Below are positions 33,041 to 45,250 of a DNA stretch of 64,000 nt, piece by piece. Location: assembly GCA_029204225.1 (NCBI GenBank), contig CM055107.1:49532546-49596545 (forward strand). The letters run 5' to 3'. Each line of letters begins with the position of its first letter. The first letter of the stretch is position 1. The notes below the pieces were generated by a model. The model had not been told where the DNA came from. It worked only from the letters and a program-made list of their open reading frames with translations, and did not search any database. Position numbers and translations under genes: made by a program. This DNA is from Diphasiastrum complanatum. Taxonomy: Eukaryota > Streptophyta > Lycopodiopsida > Lycopodiales > Lycopodiaceae.

Positions 33041-35563
33041 ATTCCTTTATGGTCATCATGTCTTCTATCAATACTTCCCAGTCTCTGCGCTATACTATCC
33101 ATCGTAATGTCCCATCTGCAATGGACATCATGATTCTTCCTAGCACAAGCATGGTCACTCAGTGGATGACCCTTGCAGAGCCTCTACTTACTGCAATAGG
33201 TATTCATGAGAGAGCCTTTTCGGGACGCATCAATATGGATTTCATCACTCTTGCCTTTAGTACATGGAAGGAAGAGAAATCCAAGTTTTATATCACCTTC
33301 CAAGGAGCCACACACAAGGTGCGCGTCATTGAGGCCACACTTGCAGCTATATGAATCTCATCTGGTATGAAAGCCTCACCCAATCACAAGCACGCCAAAT
33401 AGGCCATCAAGCCATACATTGACCTCACCAACAATCTGCACTGGACTAATGATGGCTACCTTCTGGAAGCCATCGCTGAGCCTTCCATCCACGTCGTTGT
33501 CCAGTTGTTAAATCATTTCCTGATGGTTGGCAACCTCAGGAAAGACTGCATCACATCTCAAATCCTTCACAGGATAGTGAAGTCCCACACAAAGCTGGCC
33601 AAAGCCCCTCTTGAACCATATAACTGGTTCAAGACTGTTTCTGGTGAGCTCAAGCGAGCTATTAAGGCCAATACAAAGCAACAGTTCGTCGCTAGCTCTC
33701 TATTGTCCCTCTTAGCCGCTTCTCACTTAGAAAACAGAATCCATGGCTTCCACCTGGATTCTGTGTTTTCGGTTTACGAAGAAACACCGGCCGAGTCATC
33801 TCATCAGGCCTCAAGTTCTCATAGTTGTCATCATCCACGCATCGAGATCGTAAATCCTGACTCGCCTTCCGCGTCATGATGTTGCACTAGGCATACCTTG
33901 TCAGCTGCACTTCCACACCCTGCTGCTGTTCACACTGAACTTCCCATTCTCCTCGTCTCTGATGCTTCGCTCGCCTCTTCTCCCATACAAGGACAGTCTA
34001 TGACCATTGGGCCTACCATTCCCATCACAACTGCCCAGGCCACTTCAACCTTGCACATCGAAGCAACCTCACCCAACACCCAGTTCTTCATGGATATGTT
34101 CGATGATTCTGACCCCCTTGGGGGAATCGAAGTCCTTGAAATGCCCCAGAGCTCAGCACCCTTTGAACCCCAATCCCCTGAAAGAGGATTTGGGCATATC
34201 CATGAATCTACTGTTGGTGTCGAAGATGCCATTCATCAACCACCCACACAGGGTAGCCCAGCTACACTTCGGGTCGACAGAGATGTAAAGTCACCAAAGC
34301 AGTTCGATGCCATGGTGCCTGAAGGGTTTGAAGAAGAGGATACTTTTGAAAAAGAAGATACCTTGGCACCTATTCCATGCCTACCAAGGAAAGTACCATC
34401 AGGGTCTCCTGTGATCCAGTCTATGCTGGATAAGAAGAAAGAAATGGAACAGAGGATCTCTGATCTAGAATCCGAAACTGATCAGCCAAAAAAATTGTCC
34501 AGCTGGATCGAGAGGTGAAGATAGCCGAGCAACATGAAGAAAAGGCTGAAAGCGAAAAGACATTGGCCCAGCAACAAGCTGATCGCTTGGAAACCTACAT
34601 CAGCTCCCTGCAAAATGCCCTGACAACTACACAGGATCAGGTAGATAAGGCAGTGCAAGATGCCAAGTAACAGGTGCATATATAGGGGTTGATTCGAACA
34701 TGGACCAGGGGGGAGCTCCAGATCTAGCAGATCAACCGCCCACCATACCGACAGTACAAGCAGGTCCATCCTCATCAAGGACAAGCCATTTATTCAGACG
34801 GCCCATCAGCGTCGAGGACCAGATCTAGACCTTCTTAAAACAACATCCACACGAGTCCTCGCATGGTGGATGGGTTCTCAAATTTAAGACCTCCGAAATC
34901 GAGGCCGGAAAAGAATTGGACAAAATACCTGCACTAGGAGAGCAGCCGACATGGAGAATCACAATTTTTGAGAAAACTCCGAAATCAAGTAGGAGTTACG
35001 TCGCCAGCCCTCGCCAGTTGTAGGTAGATCCTTATTACGTGCCAACGCCGCGAAGACAAAAATGGAAAGATTTGGGATTGGCTATGGACAAAATCACCAT
35101 CCATACGCCCAATTGGCCAATCATCCATCAGCCTTACAACTGGAACATTTCAATGGACTTCCATCGGGCCTTACAAGCATATCAGAGAGAGTATATCCAC
35201 TCTCCGGATCCAACGGTGCGACAATCGACAATGTTTGCAAAAGATCTAACTCTGTTGGCGTTAGTGGCAACCAAATGGGACGATTGCCTTCCTACCCTGA
35301 CATTCGATCCAAATAAGCCGATGGCCTTAGAGTAAATCAAAGATCAGCTGCCGATTTCTCGACGGTATTTTTGTGTGACTATGATGGGAGGCTCTTGGGA
35401 ATCCCGCTTCACCTCATGGACAACTTCCAAGTGGATTACCGGAGCCCACCGTTGTTTCCTGCCGCATACTTTGGATTTCAATACTGCACGCCTTGACTTT
35501 ATGGAGAAGGTGCAGTATCATTTAATTAAGATTCGGCGTGAAGCCAATAAAAGTCCCCAATAA
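33040..35563 (+). pseudogene. Post-pol reading frame of the gypsy element, unknown function
   Basis: One long protein is traceable over about 2.5 kb. The first part (33,049-33,879, one frame with a TGA at 33,352) has WKEEKSKFYITFQGATHKVR, a YNWFKTVSGELKRAIKA stretch and LLSLLAASHLENRIHGF. An acidic Ser/Pro-rich linker follows (33,898-34,400). Next is a coiled-coil-like Glu/Lys/Gln stretch (about 34,425-34,668, crossing a frameshift near 34,500). The C-terminal part (about 34,690-35,563) has DQGGAP, PALGEQPTW, VDPYY, KWKDLG, IHTPNWP and DPTVRQSTMFAKDL. The C-terminal part is matched at 61,230-62,185 in a second copy. No env features (signal peptide, membrane segment) are seen. Some plant gypsy lineages carry extra ORFs after pol; this looks like one. 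I do not know its role. Confidence 0.65.
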
Positions 35564-35600
35564 TTGCATATTGCAGGTGTCGTGGGACCGCCACCAGTTT

Positions 35601-35613
35601 TGGTGGGGGATAC
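35601..35613 (+). other. Polypurine tract of the gypsy element
   Basis: TGGTGGGGGATAC directly precedes the LTR start TGTTGGAGGG. The same arrangement (GGTGGGGGACAC) precedes the LTR of the inverted copy at 61,193. Confidence 0.8.
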
Positions 35614-36037
35614 TGTTGGAGGGTTTGCGGATCCCAAGGCAACCCTAACCCTAGTTAATAAGTGAGAGGGATTTGGCACCCTGCATGTGTAAGTCCAACC
35701 CAATGATCACATAGTTATTTGATTAATTAGAAAGTCAATAAAAGGACTTTAGGCCTTTTTGTGGGACTTTTAATGTCGCAGGGCCTACATGTCAAGTTAG
35801 TGAATAAAGTTGGGTTTTCCTCCAGTTTTGATGGTTCCCACACTTTTTTAAATTTGAATAAAAAGAGAGGCAAGACTGGACCAATAGGATTCAAAGGCCA
35901 GGGTCCTCCTCTCTACTATAAAAAGGAACCAACTCGTGTTGCTCCTCATGTTTATTTCCTCATTTCAATAAAGCAGATTGGTTCTCTTTAGAAATGGATT
36001 GATGAATGTCCTTGCTCTTTCTCTCTTTTCATTTCGG
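35614..36037 (+). repeat. 3' LTR of the gypsy element (about 420 bp)
   Basis: Begins TGTTGGAGGGTTTGCGGATC. It has a TATA box (TATAAAAA, 35,917-35,924) and AATAAA at 35,967-35,972. The right edge is set by the start of an unrelated copia-type repeat at about 36,038. Two other copies of this LTR lie at 57,428 and, inverted, at 61,193. Confidence 0.8.
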
Positions 36038-36830
36038 TTGGTGAGTCAACTCACGATGTATTCTTCTCAAGATTTTTGAAAGACAACAAAGTAAAATTTG
36101 AGGTATGTCAAGAATACATCTCAACGGTTCATTGTGTGTAACACCAATTCACTCCTAAGGAAAATAAATTTAGAAACTGCACATAAAAACCACTAGCACC
36201 AAATACTTTGACGAATCAGATGTGGTAGCTTCAAAGTAAATGTCTATATGATAGAGATATAATAGCTCGTGAGGATGACAAGCTTGAGTTGCCAAATACC
36301 ATCATAAATCCTTTGCTCTAAGTAGTATAAGGAAGGGTGGGTGGTTGATGAATCACACTAACTATGAGTAAATAATTATATTGAGAGTAATTGAGAGATG
36401 ATAGTTCTTGGATAGGTTAGTGGGTGGCTTTACTATTTAACAAGAGCAATATAGAGGCAACTAGTGTGAATCTCAAGGCAATTAGGATGTTCTTTCAGTA
36501 AATTTTGCAGATGTCACTACCTAATTGTAGATTTATTCCAATACATTCCTATAATCACCTCTAAAGAATTTTTATCACAATTATGTCGGTTTATGTAGAA
36601 ATCTGCCATTAAGCGGTCTCTAATGAAAGAGGAGTATAAATGTGCATATTCCAACAACATGCAATCATTACTCGAATTATTGGAGAGAAAGGAGTGAGAA
36701 TTAATTGGGATGAATATTTTGAGGTATATATGGCTTCAAAATATATTTTAACTTCACTACATTCAAGTGGTTTGACTTTCACTCTCATCACATTTCTGAA
36801 ATAACTGACTCATCTTTCATTGGTTCGATG
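36038..36830 (+). repeat. Copia-type 3' end, copy 2 (internally deleted)
   Basis: The stretch matches the 58,340-59,660 region in inverted orientation: 36,040-36,120 pairs with about 59,660-59,540, and 36,150-36,690 with about 58,890-58,340. About 650 bp present in the other copy is missing at the junction near 36,120-36,150. A short part (about 36,350-36,570) also matches the repeat at 2,938-3,140. Confidence 0.65.
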
Positions 36831-37032
36831 CAGGTATTGCAGTCCCAACACAAGAAAAATAAGACATGTTTCTATATAGAAAAAAAAGAAGTTTCCCTCG
36901 ATTAAAATGAACTAATATAGGAAATTTGCATACTAAGAAAGAAAATCTAGGAAAAATGCATACATTTTACCTATATAGGGAAATCATCTAGGAAAAATTC
37001 CCTAGATGATTATCCCTATAAAATTTCTCAAT

Positions 37033-37074
<42 letters not shown>

Positions 37075-38320
37075 GTTTCCTACAAGGGGCTTCATGATGT
37101 TTGATTCATTTTTTTGGGTATAAACTATTGCCAATACTGAAGTCTTGTGCACATAAAAATTGATGATTACGAACATCAACATTAACCTTTTGAAGCTGCC
37201 AGAAAAAAACCGATCATCATTAAGACTCCTAGAGTCCGAGCCATGGTTAAAGCTCTGTTGGCAGTAACAAGGCCGGAAGGCATGACCATCCATTGCACCA
37301 AATACATAGAGCACGATCCAGTTACTTCAAACTATGTTATGAAATTCCGTCAGACAGGTGATAATTCTCAAAAAATCTGGAAGAGTAAGCCATTCTGGCG
37401 CCTGCGAGATACATTGATATGTAGATGCCTCTCATGAGAATGGAAAACAAAACCAGAGGCTACCGTTTCTACCAAATAGATAGTATATACATATAAGGTT
37501 TGACATGTCATTTAGTGTGCGTAGATACATAGTGTCGATCCAGTCAATCATACAGGAATCAGGATGCACGGAGGGACAATATCCTTATTCAACACTCGCT
37601 TGAGATTATTTGAGATGTATGTTGTGAAACAGTCGAGGAGGCATCAGATCTAAGAATAATATAGACATCGGTGGGTTTGCAAGAAATGTCAAGGTCGACT
37701 GACAGGAGCAGGCTCCTCGGCTGGATTCTTATTAGCACTTTGTAACTCATAATCCAAAAGCTCAGCTACAAGTTTTCTCTGACGGTCGCACAGGCTCTGG
37801 TCTTCTACATATCCGCACCAAATCTCATTTGCTTTATCATCGTCATAAATGATTGAGTTCATGTTCTATTTCAACATCAAGTTTGTTCGTCTTAGTTAGC
37901 TTTTGAGAATACAAGAAAATAAGAAAAGCTCAAACGATCTAGACTAGATATGTGAAGATACAGTGGACAGAGTGCCGAAAGAAGCAGATACAGTGGACCA
38001 GATATGTGAAGATATAGTGGATAGAGTGCCGAAAGAAGCAAGAGTGTTACCTCCACGTGAGATATAGCTAGCTGCAGTTTGATGTTGGTGGATTGCGTGC
38101 CAAGCGTCTGCGCCGCCGCAGAATTTCTCTTGGAAAAAAAACACACCTAGGCAATGCAAATTTCCAACTTAAACTATTGAAAAGCTCGCAAGCAAACCAG
38201 AACCGAGGTGAGAATACCCAAAAGGTAGCTGCTAATTGTGCAGCAGTTGAAAGTTTCAACTGCATGCAAAGGTAAGTCGATGAATTTCCCAAATGATTTA
38301 CTCCAATCTATCTAGAATTG

Positions 38321-38351
<31 letters not shown>

Positions 38352-39430
38352 GTATGTATATGTAAGAAAGTCGCACGTCACCGCAGGGTGTATAATAATC
38401 TATACGTTCTTTCTTCAGAGACTCCAAACCATGTGGCAAAGTATTCACTGTATATAATCCAAGACGTTGATGGGAGAGATGAAGTTTTTACACCTCTAAA
38501 AAGAACTCACCAAAGTTCACATTGGCTGCATCAGAGGGATAGAACGGATCCCGAACAAGTACTCAGAACGATCTGGACAGAGGTTAGAGAAGGCAGGCAT
38601 AGAAACCCTCCGCTAAATTTCCCCAGTATGCAGCAGCCGACCAAAACAAAAATCTTTCTGTGACAAATTCTACAAACAAAGCAATGAACCTTATCCTCAA
38701 TCTATCAAGCACATCAGCCAGAAATCGTACAAACACGTAGTCCCAAAAATGTATTGATTTTTTTGCTAGATGAAGCGCTTCGGACATAACCACAACATAT
38801 TTACTCTACAAAAACATAGGCAAGTAAGAAGCATAACTGTTCGAAGAACTTTACAAGTTAAAGGTGAACTGATCGAATACCATAACAATTCAGATTGTTG
38901 AATTGGTCCACAAAGGCACCATAGGTGTCGCCAAACACAAATTAGAGGAGCCATGCAGTTGTGCATTCATAAACGTGAACAGATGCCTTGCGCCGTTTTT
39001 GAATTTGACAACCAAATCGTTGATGAATTGGATGCATGGACCTGGTGAAGAAGACCTCAGTAGCCCGCAACATATGATCATGAGTCTTAAATCATCTAAA
39101 CAAAAATTCGTGGATTTGAATTTGCTTTGATCGTACCTCACACAATAACATATCGTGAAAAAATTTTGACGTGGGGTTCCGACGGATTTTCAGAAATTTT
39201 ATAATCCATCGCATTTTGACGCGTTGAATTCCGACATCCAAGCAAAAGTTTTGAAAATGGACCTGCGGTGATCGGCAGCCATAGCCAAGCCAAGCCTTAA
39301 AAGTTTAGACCACCACCACATATTAGACACTTAAAAGTTTAGACCACCACCACATATTAGACATCAACTTTGACTTTCTTCTATATTCAAGATAGTTTTA
39401 GGAAATTTGAGACTCATGCAAAATTTTGAG
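36831..39430. other. No certain gene; microsatellites and a short duplication
   Basis: Contains (CT)n at about 37,036-37,071, (AT)n at about 38,320-38,362, and a duplicated unit of about 60 bp at 37,947-38,040 (GATATGTGAAGATA...AGTGCCGAAAGAAGCA). On the minus strand an ATG at 37,242 opens a hydrophobic MARTLGVLMMIGFFLAASK stretch that looks like a signal peptide and ends at a donor-like AAAG|GTTAAT, but I find no further exon. About 39,300-39,360 has a short tandem repeat (AAAAGTTTAGACCACCACCA twice). Confidence 0.4.
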
Positions 39431-39438
39431 ACTAATAA

Positions 39439-40030
<592 letters not shown>

Positions 40031-40265
40031 TTTCTCAATATTATTCTAGTTTTTAAAGACATTGGATTGATATTGACATTAAGTAAATATAAAACATGTT
40101 GTTTAACAAAAATATAAGCTATATTATCTTATGAATGTAAAGGTTATTTAGTATTTTTAAAATCAATATCTTGTGTATAATTTCAGCACAATATAATGCA
40201 CATTTTTTGGTTGATGAAGCTTCATTTAAAGGTGGTGCTAAAAAACACCTTTAAAAAACATGAAA

Positions 40266-42020
40266 CTATTCTTCGAAGACTTCATCATTTTGAATGGTCA
40301 ATCCTTGTTTTGCCTTCAGTACAGCCACCTTAGGAATCTTAATACTTTTTATTTGATGGGGATCTTTCCGAGGTTTCCATCTCCAGACTATGCTTGAAAC
40401 ATTTTCCCATCTCTCGGGATCATTAAGGTTCAATTTCCGTTGCTTACTCCAACAATCTCGATAGCGTTCCTTTTCTGACATGTTTCTTTTAGAACATGGG
40501 GCCCACCACTGCACCAATATTTTCATGTAGTTATTGGATCTCTTATCCGTTTCAACTTGTGATAATGTGACAGCTAACCAAATAGGATATACATCATCTT
40601 CTTCATTGCCATTTTCGTCACTTGATGGTGGTCAAATCATAACAAAATTCCCTTTATGAACATCTACTTGAGGCCTGAACGCTTCCATTGGTCTCCCATA
40701 TGCTGGTCCGCAACAATGTTCTTGTTCTTCTATTTCGTTAGGATATGTTTTTGCATCATTTTCAAGAATAGTAGAATCTCTCCAGCGAGTATTCGGCCAA
40801 AAACCATCTTGTAACTCCTGTATTGTTTGCTCTCCGTATTCATAAGATCACGAATTTGTCTCCTGTAGGTAATCACCGGTGTGATGAACATCGTAAATTC
40901 GGGTGGGTTCAATGGATTTTGAAGATGTCCCTCCCAGTATTTCAAGTACCTATGAATTCCGCCATTGATTATGTCTCTATCTTTGAGAAAAGAAAACAAT
41001 GGTAGTGCTTTAGGACTTCCAGTTGGCAGAAGAGAACGCCCATTTTCATCAACCTTCCATATTTGAATGCCTTCCCGAGGAATCCACTCATTTGCATTTG
41101 GATGCATCATGTACTGCATGATTGGAATGCCATCTTTCACAAAGAAAATTTTGTACCACACTACACTATGAATTGGCTCTCTTTGAAACATCATGTATGC
41201 GCATCTTGAACCACTTACATTATGTGTAGTTTGTAACATGTCATACACATATGTCACCCTGTTTTCAAAACTTTGGCCCCAAAATTGTTTTCGTGCATCG
41301 TGAATCTTGTCACGACTCATAAGTTGACAACATTGTTGCTTGCAACAATCTATGGATGCCACTTTTTGAATTGCTTCTAATGAGCACTTGGCTTCTCTCT
41401 TTTTCCCCCTTGAACAGCTTGAAGTTTTTGCTTTTCTATGAATCATGTTATATGGCCTTTTTTTTCCGTCGAGTAACGTTTCTTTGACCATTAGAAAGGT
41501 AGCGTTTAACTCTTCACTACGATGCTCATCATCATTTATTAAGTTGGATTTTGTTGTTTCTGAACCCCTCAATCTTGATTCATTTATTAAAGTGACTTGA
41601 TCAATTGGCCATTTTAGCAAGTCTGACTTCTCATTCATTGTGCTAATATCAGCATGCCCAAACCATTTTGTTATAGTAATTCCCACGTGGTCATCACCAA
41701 GTTCCTCAAAGTCAATTGCCTCATACGAGAATACAAGCAAAATGTACCCTTCTCCTAGGGCAATTTCACAACCTGCATTGAAATCTTTTACCTTCTTGTC
41801 AATCCAATCTTGACGTGTAAGATTTTTTGCCTCGTTTTGAATCAATGCTTCTCCAATGATCTCCTCACTTGGATCTTCAATAGCATCATCATCCACGTTG
41901 GCATTTGTTTGTACTCTCGTCGAATTGTTCAATGTGTCATTATCTTTGACTTTCACATCTTGAATACGCCAAATCACAAAACTGTCAATGCTTCATCCAA
42001 AGTATCGGCATCCATTGTAG
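40266..42020 (-). pseudogene. DUF7869-like family member lacking the catalytic core
   Basis: The minus-strand reading starts near 42,015 (MDADTLDEAL), shifts frame at about 41,985 and is open to 40,730. It has an acidic N-terminal region, then SCSRGKKREAKCSLEAIQKV, IDCCKQQCCQLMSRDKIHDA and RKQFWGQSFENRVTYVYDML, the Cys-rich N-terminal part I associate with this family. It then passes directly to the family's C-terminal region (YKIFFVKDGI, EWIPREGIQIWKVD, LFSFLKDRDIINGGI). After a frameshift near 40,840 it continues with CCGPAYGRP and G.FVMI, a stop, VYPIWLAVTL and MKILVQWWAP, and ends at 40,266. The middle with the MDQ, QLDN and GHTHED motifs is absent. Function is unknown. The C-terminal VQWW module looks like a small beta-rich binding domain, which is inference. 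Confidence 0.6.
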
Positions 42021-43900
42021 GAATAGGCAATAGCTTTTCTTTCTGAGTGGCTGCATGAACAATGATTGAGCATCTTCCGATACCAATCTATCTTCCATGA
42101 CAAGTTGCATTTGGATCCAATGAAAATATATCACCAAGTCCACATTCTTTTGTGTTTATTGTAAGCAACACTGACATTCCCACTTTTAAGTTATATACAA
42201 CGCTTGTAAAAGTAAAGACATTCTCTTGTTAGAAATTTTCATTAAATAACAATTTGAGCATGCCAACATCTATCACTAAATTTTCATAGTTGAAGATTCA
42301 TTTACAACTACAACATTCATGATCTAGGTTCACAAAGATAATTTTTTTATGGGGCAAGATAGTGAAATTTTTCAATAGTAGAACTCATTTTGTCATATTT
42401 ATTGTAAGCACCACTGCTATTTCCAATTCCAAATTATAATCAGCTTTTTGTACAAGCATAGACATTCTCTTAGAACAAATTTCTATAGTACATTAGTTGA
42501 GCATGTCATCGTCTAGCACTAAAATTTCATAACTGAAGATTTATTTACAATTACTGTTTATGACGAACTAGGTTCGCCAAAATATCATTTTTATTGAACC
42601 ACGATAGTCTTATTCTTTAGTAGTAAAAATCAATTCAACGAACCTAGTTTATCAAAATATGTAATCATCATAGATTTATGTAAACCCAAGTTATGTTAGA
42701 AAAAAGTTTACAAAGGCAAGATTCTTTTAATCAATCCTAACTCACTAATAACATGAAAAGAGATTCAATCATCGAAAGAAAACATCATAAGACTTTAGGA
42801 TGTGCAGGAAAATTGGGGACTTTGTTAATAATTTCATAATGAATATTTGTTACCTTTGATGAAAATAAGTTGGTCCTTGTTGACTCGTCTACATATGCAT
42901 TGAGTGCCCAAGTAGCGAACTAAATGAACATGATTAGGATGAATCAAAGAAATGATTTTATATTGAGTTGGATTTAATGAGGCTTGAAAATTGAGAGTTT
43001 ATGCTTAGAAGTAGGGAGATACAAAAGTTAGTCTTCGAGAATCAAAATTTTTTGTACTCAGCTTGATGAACTAAGTTCATCAAAATATCTCATTGTTTAG
43101 GGTTTAGTATGTTTCACACTGAAGCTTTGGTAAGAGATTTTCTAAAAGCAAGATAGGCCCCTTTGAGTAGTATTCAAAATTTAAAGCTATTTTTTACCAG
43201 GAGACCTATAATATATGTTATGACATCTTACACATTCTTGTAGACTGAATAAAGAAACTAACTCAAAGAAACTAAGTGCTTTTTAATTCATGCGATCTTG
43301 AAACTAATGTATTGTACAATCATTGCATACCTTGCTCTGCTTCCATCTGAAGTAATGGCTGGTAACAACTTGATGTAGAATATTTGGACAATGATACAAC
43401 GATTTTAATCCAGTCTAAAGAAAGGTCATAATTTGTTTTGACATTTCTGGTATCCAATCCTGAACACAAAAAATGACACATGGTAATGTTTCTCTAATTC
43501 TTAATTAAAAAAAGAGAGTTTTAAAGAGGCAAACAAGATTCTACATATATTCATCATCGATTCTTGAACATAAATTTACTTTTGAGTATCATAACCATTT
43601 GCTACTAAAAAAGATGATCATTACGCTGATAGACATTCTTGATTGAGAAAATTCTAAGAAGTCAACCACTGATTCAAGTTTTTCTTTCTAAGTCAAGCCT
43701 AAAGAGAAACATTGGTTCCATGAACCAGGTTGATTATGTTCTGAGAAGTAAAATTTTGTCGCATAGCTTACGGTAGTCTATGATTTGAGAAAAAGTTTGG
43801 AATGTAATAGTGTTGGACACTCATTGCTAATATTTTATACATCATCTCTTGAGAGATGATGTATTTTATAATATTTCATATTTTATAAACATACCATAAA
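42021..43900. other. No recognisable gene
   Basis: AT-rich. A GAACTAGGTTCGCCAAAATAT-like phrase recurs in variants at about 42,570, 42,640 and 43,070, hinting at an old degenerate repeat. No protein-like reading was found. Confidence 0.4.
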
Positions 43901-45250
43901 CATGGCCTGTTGGACCAGGAATTGGTCGGAATCAGTTGACACATGCCGAAATGTCGAACAAAAGGTGGCCTTAGGTTTGGGTGGCAACATTGAGGCAAAC
44001 CTGTAGAAACAATCTAGGCCTTGAACGGTTACGTGAGAATAGAAAAAATGGCCGTCAAAGTCATGGGCTTGTAGGGCCAAGAATTGGTCAGAATCAATTA
44101 ACACATGTTGGAAGGCTGGACATAAGGTGGCTACAGGTTTGTGTGTCTGATACCTATCCAAGGGACTCTATGCTACTCAACTCCGACTTTGTTTTTCCAA
44201 AAACACACTTTGTGTCAAAAATGACACTATTAGGGCATAATAGATGGAGTAGTTTTCCAACTTTGAGAATATTGATCTAGTATCGCCAAATAGAGTCAAT
44301 TTTTCAATGTTTCATTCAGTGGACATTGTCGGGACAAACTTGTTGGAATCATCCATGCCTTGAGTAATTATGTACGAACAGAGAAACGGCCATCCAAATT
44401 CCAGACCCAAAAACGATTTATGAAAAATTAGCTTTTCGGACCGAGAATTGGTCGGAATTAGTTGGTATATGCCAAAACGTTTGCCACAGGTTCTTGTGTC
44501 CGATACGAACTCAATGGATTGTATGCTGCACAATTTCGGCTTCGTTTTCTTGAAAAGAATGTTCGTGATGGAAAGGACGCTATTAGGGCAAAGAAAATGG
44601 CCTAGTTTTCCAGCTTCTTGAATAATGGTCCAGTATCGATAAACGAGCCAATTTTCTCAGCTGTTTGTTTTAATCAATGGGCAACGTCAAGGCGAACCCA
44701 CATAAACAATCTAGGCATTGGACGACTCATCACCAATAGAGTTTCGGCAATGTAAAATCTAGACCCAAGAATGGCTTTGGAAAAAAATAGGCCTTTCAAA
44801 CCATAAATTGGTCAAAATCAGTTGATACATGTCGGAATGTCAAACAGAAGGTGGCCAAAGGTTCATCTATCTGATATGAACCCATGGGACCCTTTGCTTC
44901 TCAGTCCCGACTTCGTTTGTCAAAAATGACACTATCAAGGCATAGGAGATGGACTAGCTTTTGACCTTCACAAATACTGGTCCAATCTTGCTGAACGGAT
45001 TGGGTTTTTCTAGGCATTTGTTTCGGCAGTGAGCAACGTCGAGGTGAACCTGCATAAGCAACTAGTCGGACCAAGAATTGGTCGGAATCAATTAATACAT
45101 GTCAGAACGTTGAACGGAAGGTGGCCACAGGTTCGTGAATCTGATGTGAACCCAAGGGACCCTTTGCTACTCAATTCGGCCTCGTTTGTCCAGAAACACC
45201 CTTTTAGCCAAAAAAAATTCTATTATAGCATATGAAATGGACAGGAAATG
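43900..45250 (-). repeat. Diverged 361-bp satellite array, inverted relative to 51.8-55.4 kb
   Basis: The anchor AATTGGTC recurs at 43,920, 44,082, 44,445, 44,806 and 45,076, giving steps of 162, 363, 361 and 270, i.e. full 361-bp units plus two shortened ones. Blocks such as GCAACGTCGAGGTGAACCTG and CCGACTTCGTTTGTCAAAAA match the minus strand of the satellite further right (GCAACGTCGAGTGGAACCTG and CCGACGTCGTTTGGTCAAAA), so it is the same family reversed and older. Confidence 0.7.

Larger units (their letters stand above)
28965..36040 (+). mobile_element. Ty3-gypsy element, 5'-truncated, with 3' LTR
   Basis: The element shows, in order, RT, RNase H and integrase (29,302-32,248), an unusual long post-pol reading frame (33,040-35,563), a polypurine tract and the 3' LTR at 35,614. 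Protease, gag, PBS and 5' LTR are missing. A Lys/Ser-rich stretch at 28,990-29,290 may be the gag-pol junction. The order RT, RNase H, integrase marks it as Ty3-gypsy. No chromodomain is seen after integrase, so it is probably of the non-chromovirus type. A second, inverted copy of its 3' end lies at 60,725-62,190. Confidence 0.85.

Noticed and set aside
37090-37245. Signal-peptide exon MARTLGVLMMIGFFLAASK
   Set aside because: Plausible alone, but no downstream exon or homology supports it. Kept only as a remark.
38860-39130. GDSL-esterase-like wording (FVFGDTYGAFVDQ) on the minus strand
   Set aside because: Only about a dozen residues resemble the family start, the Ser of GDS is Thr, stops lie close on both sides, and no later GDSL block follows.
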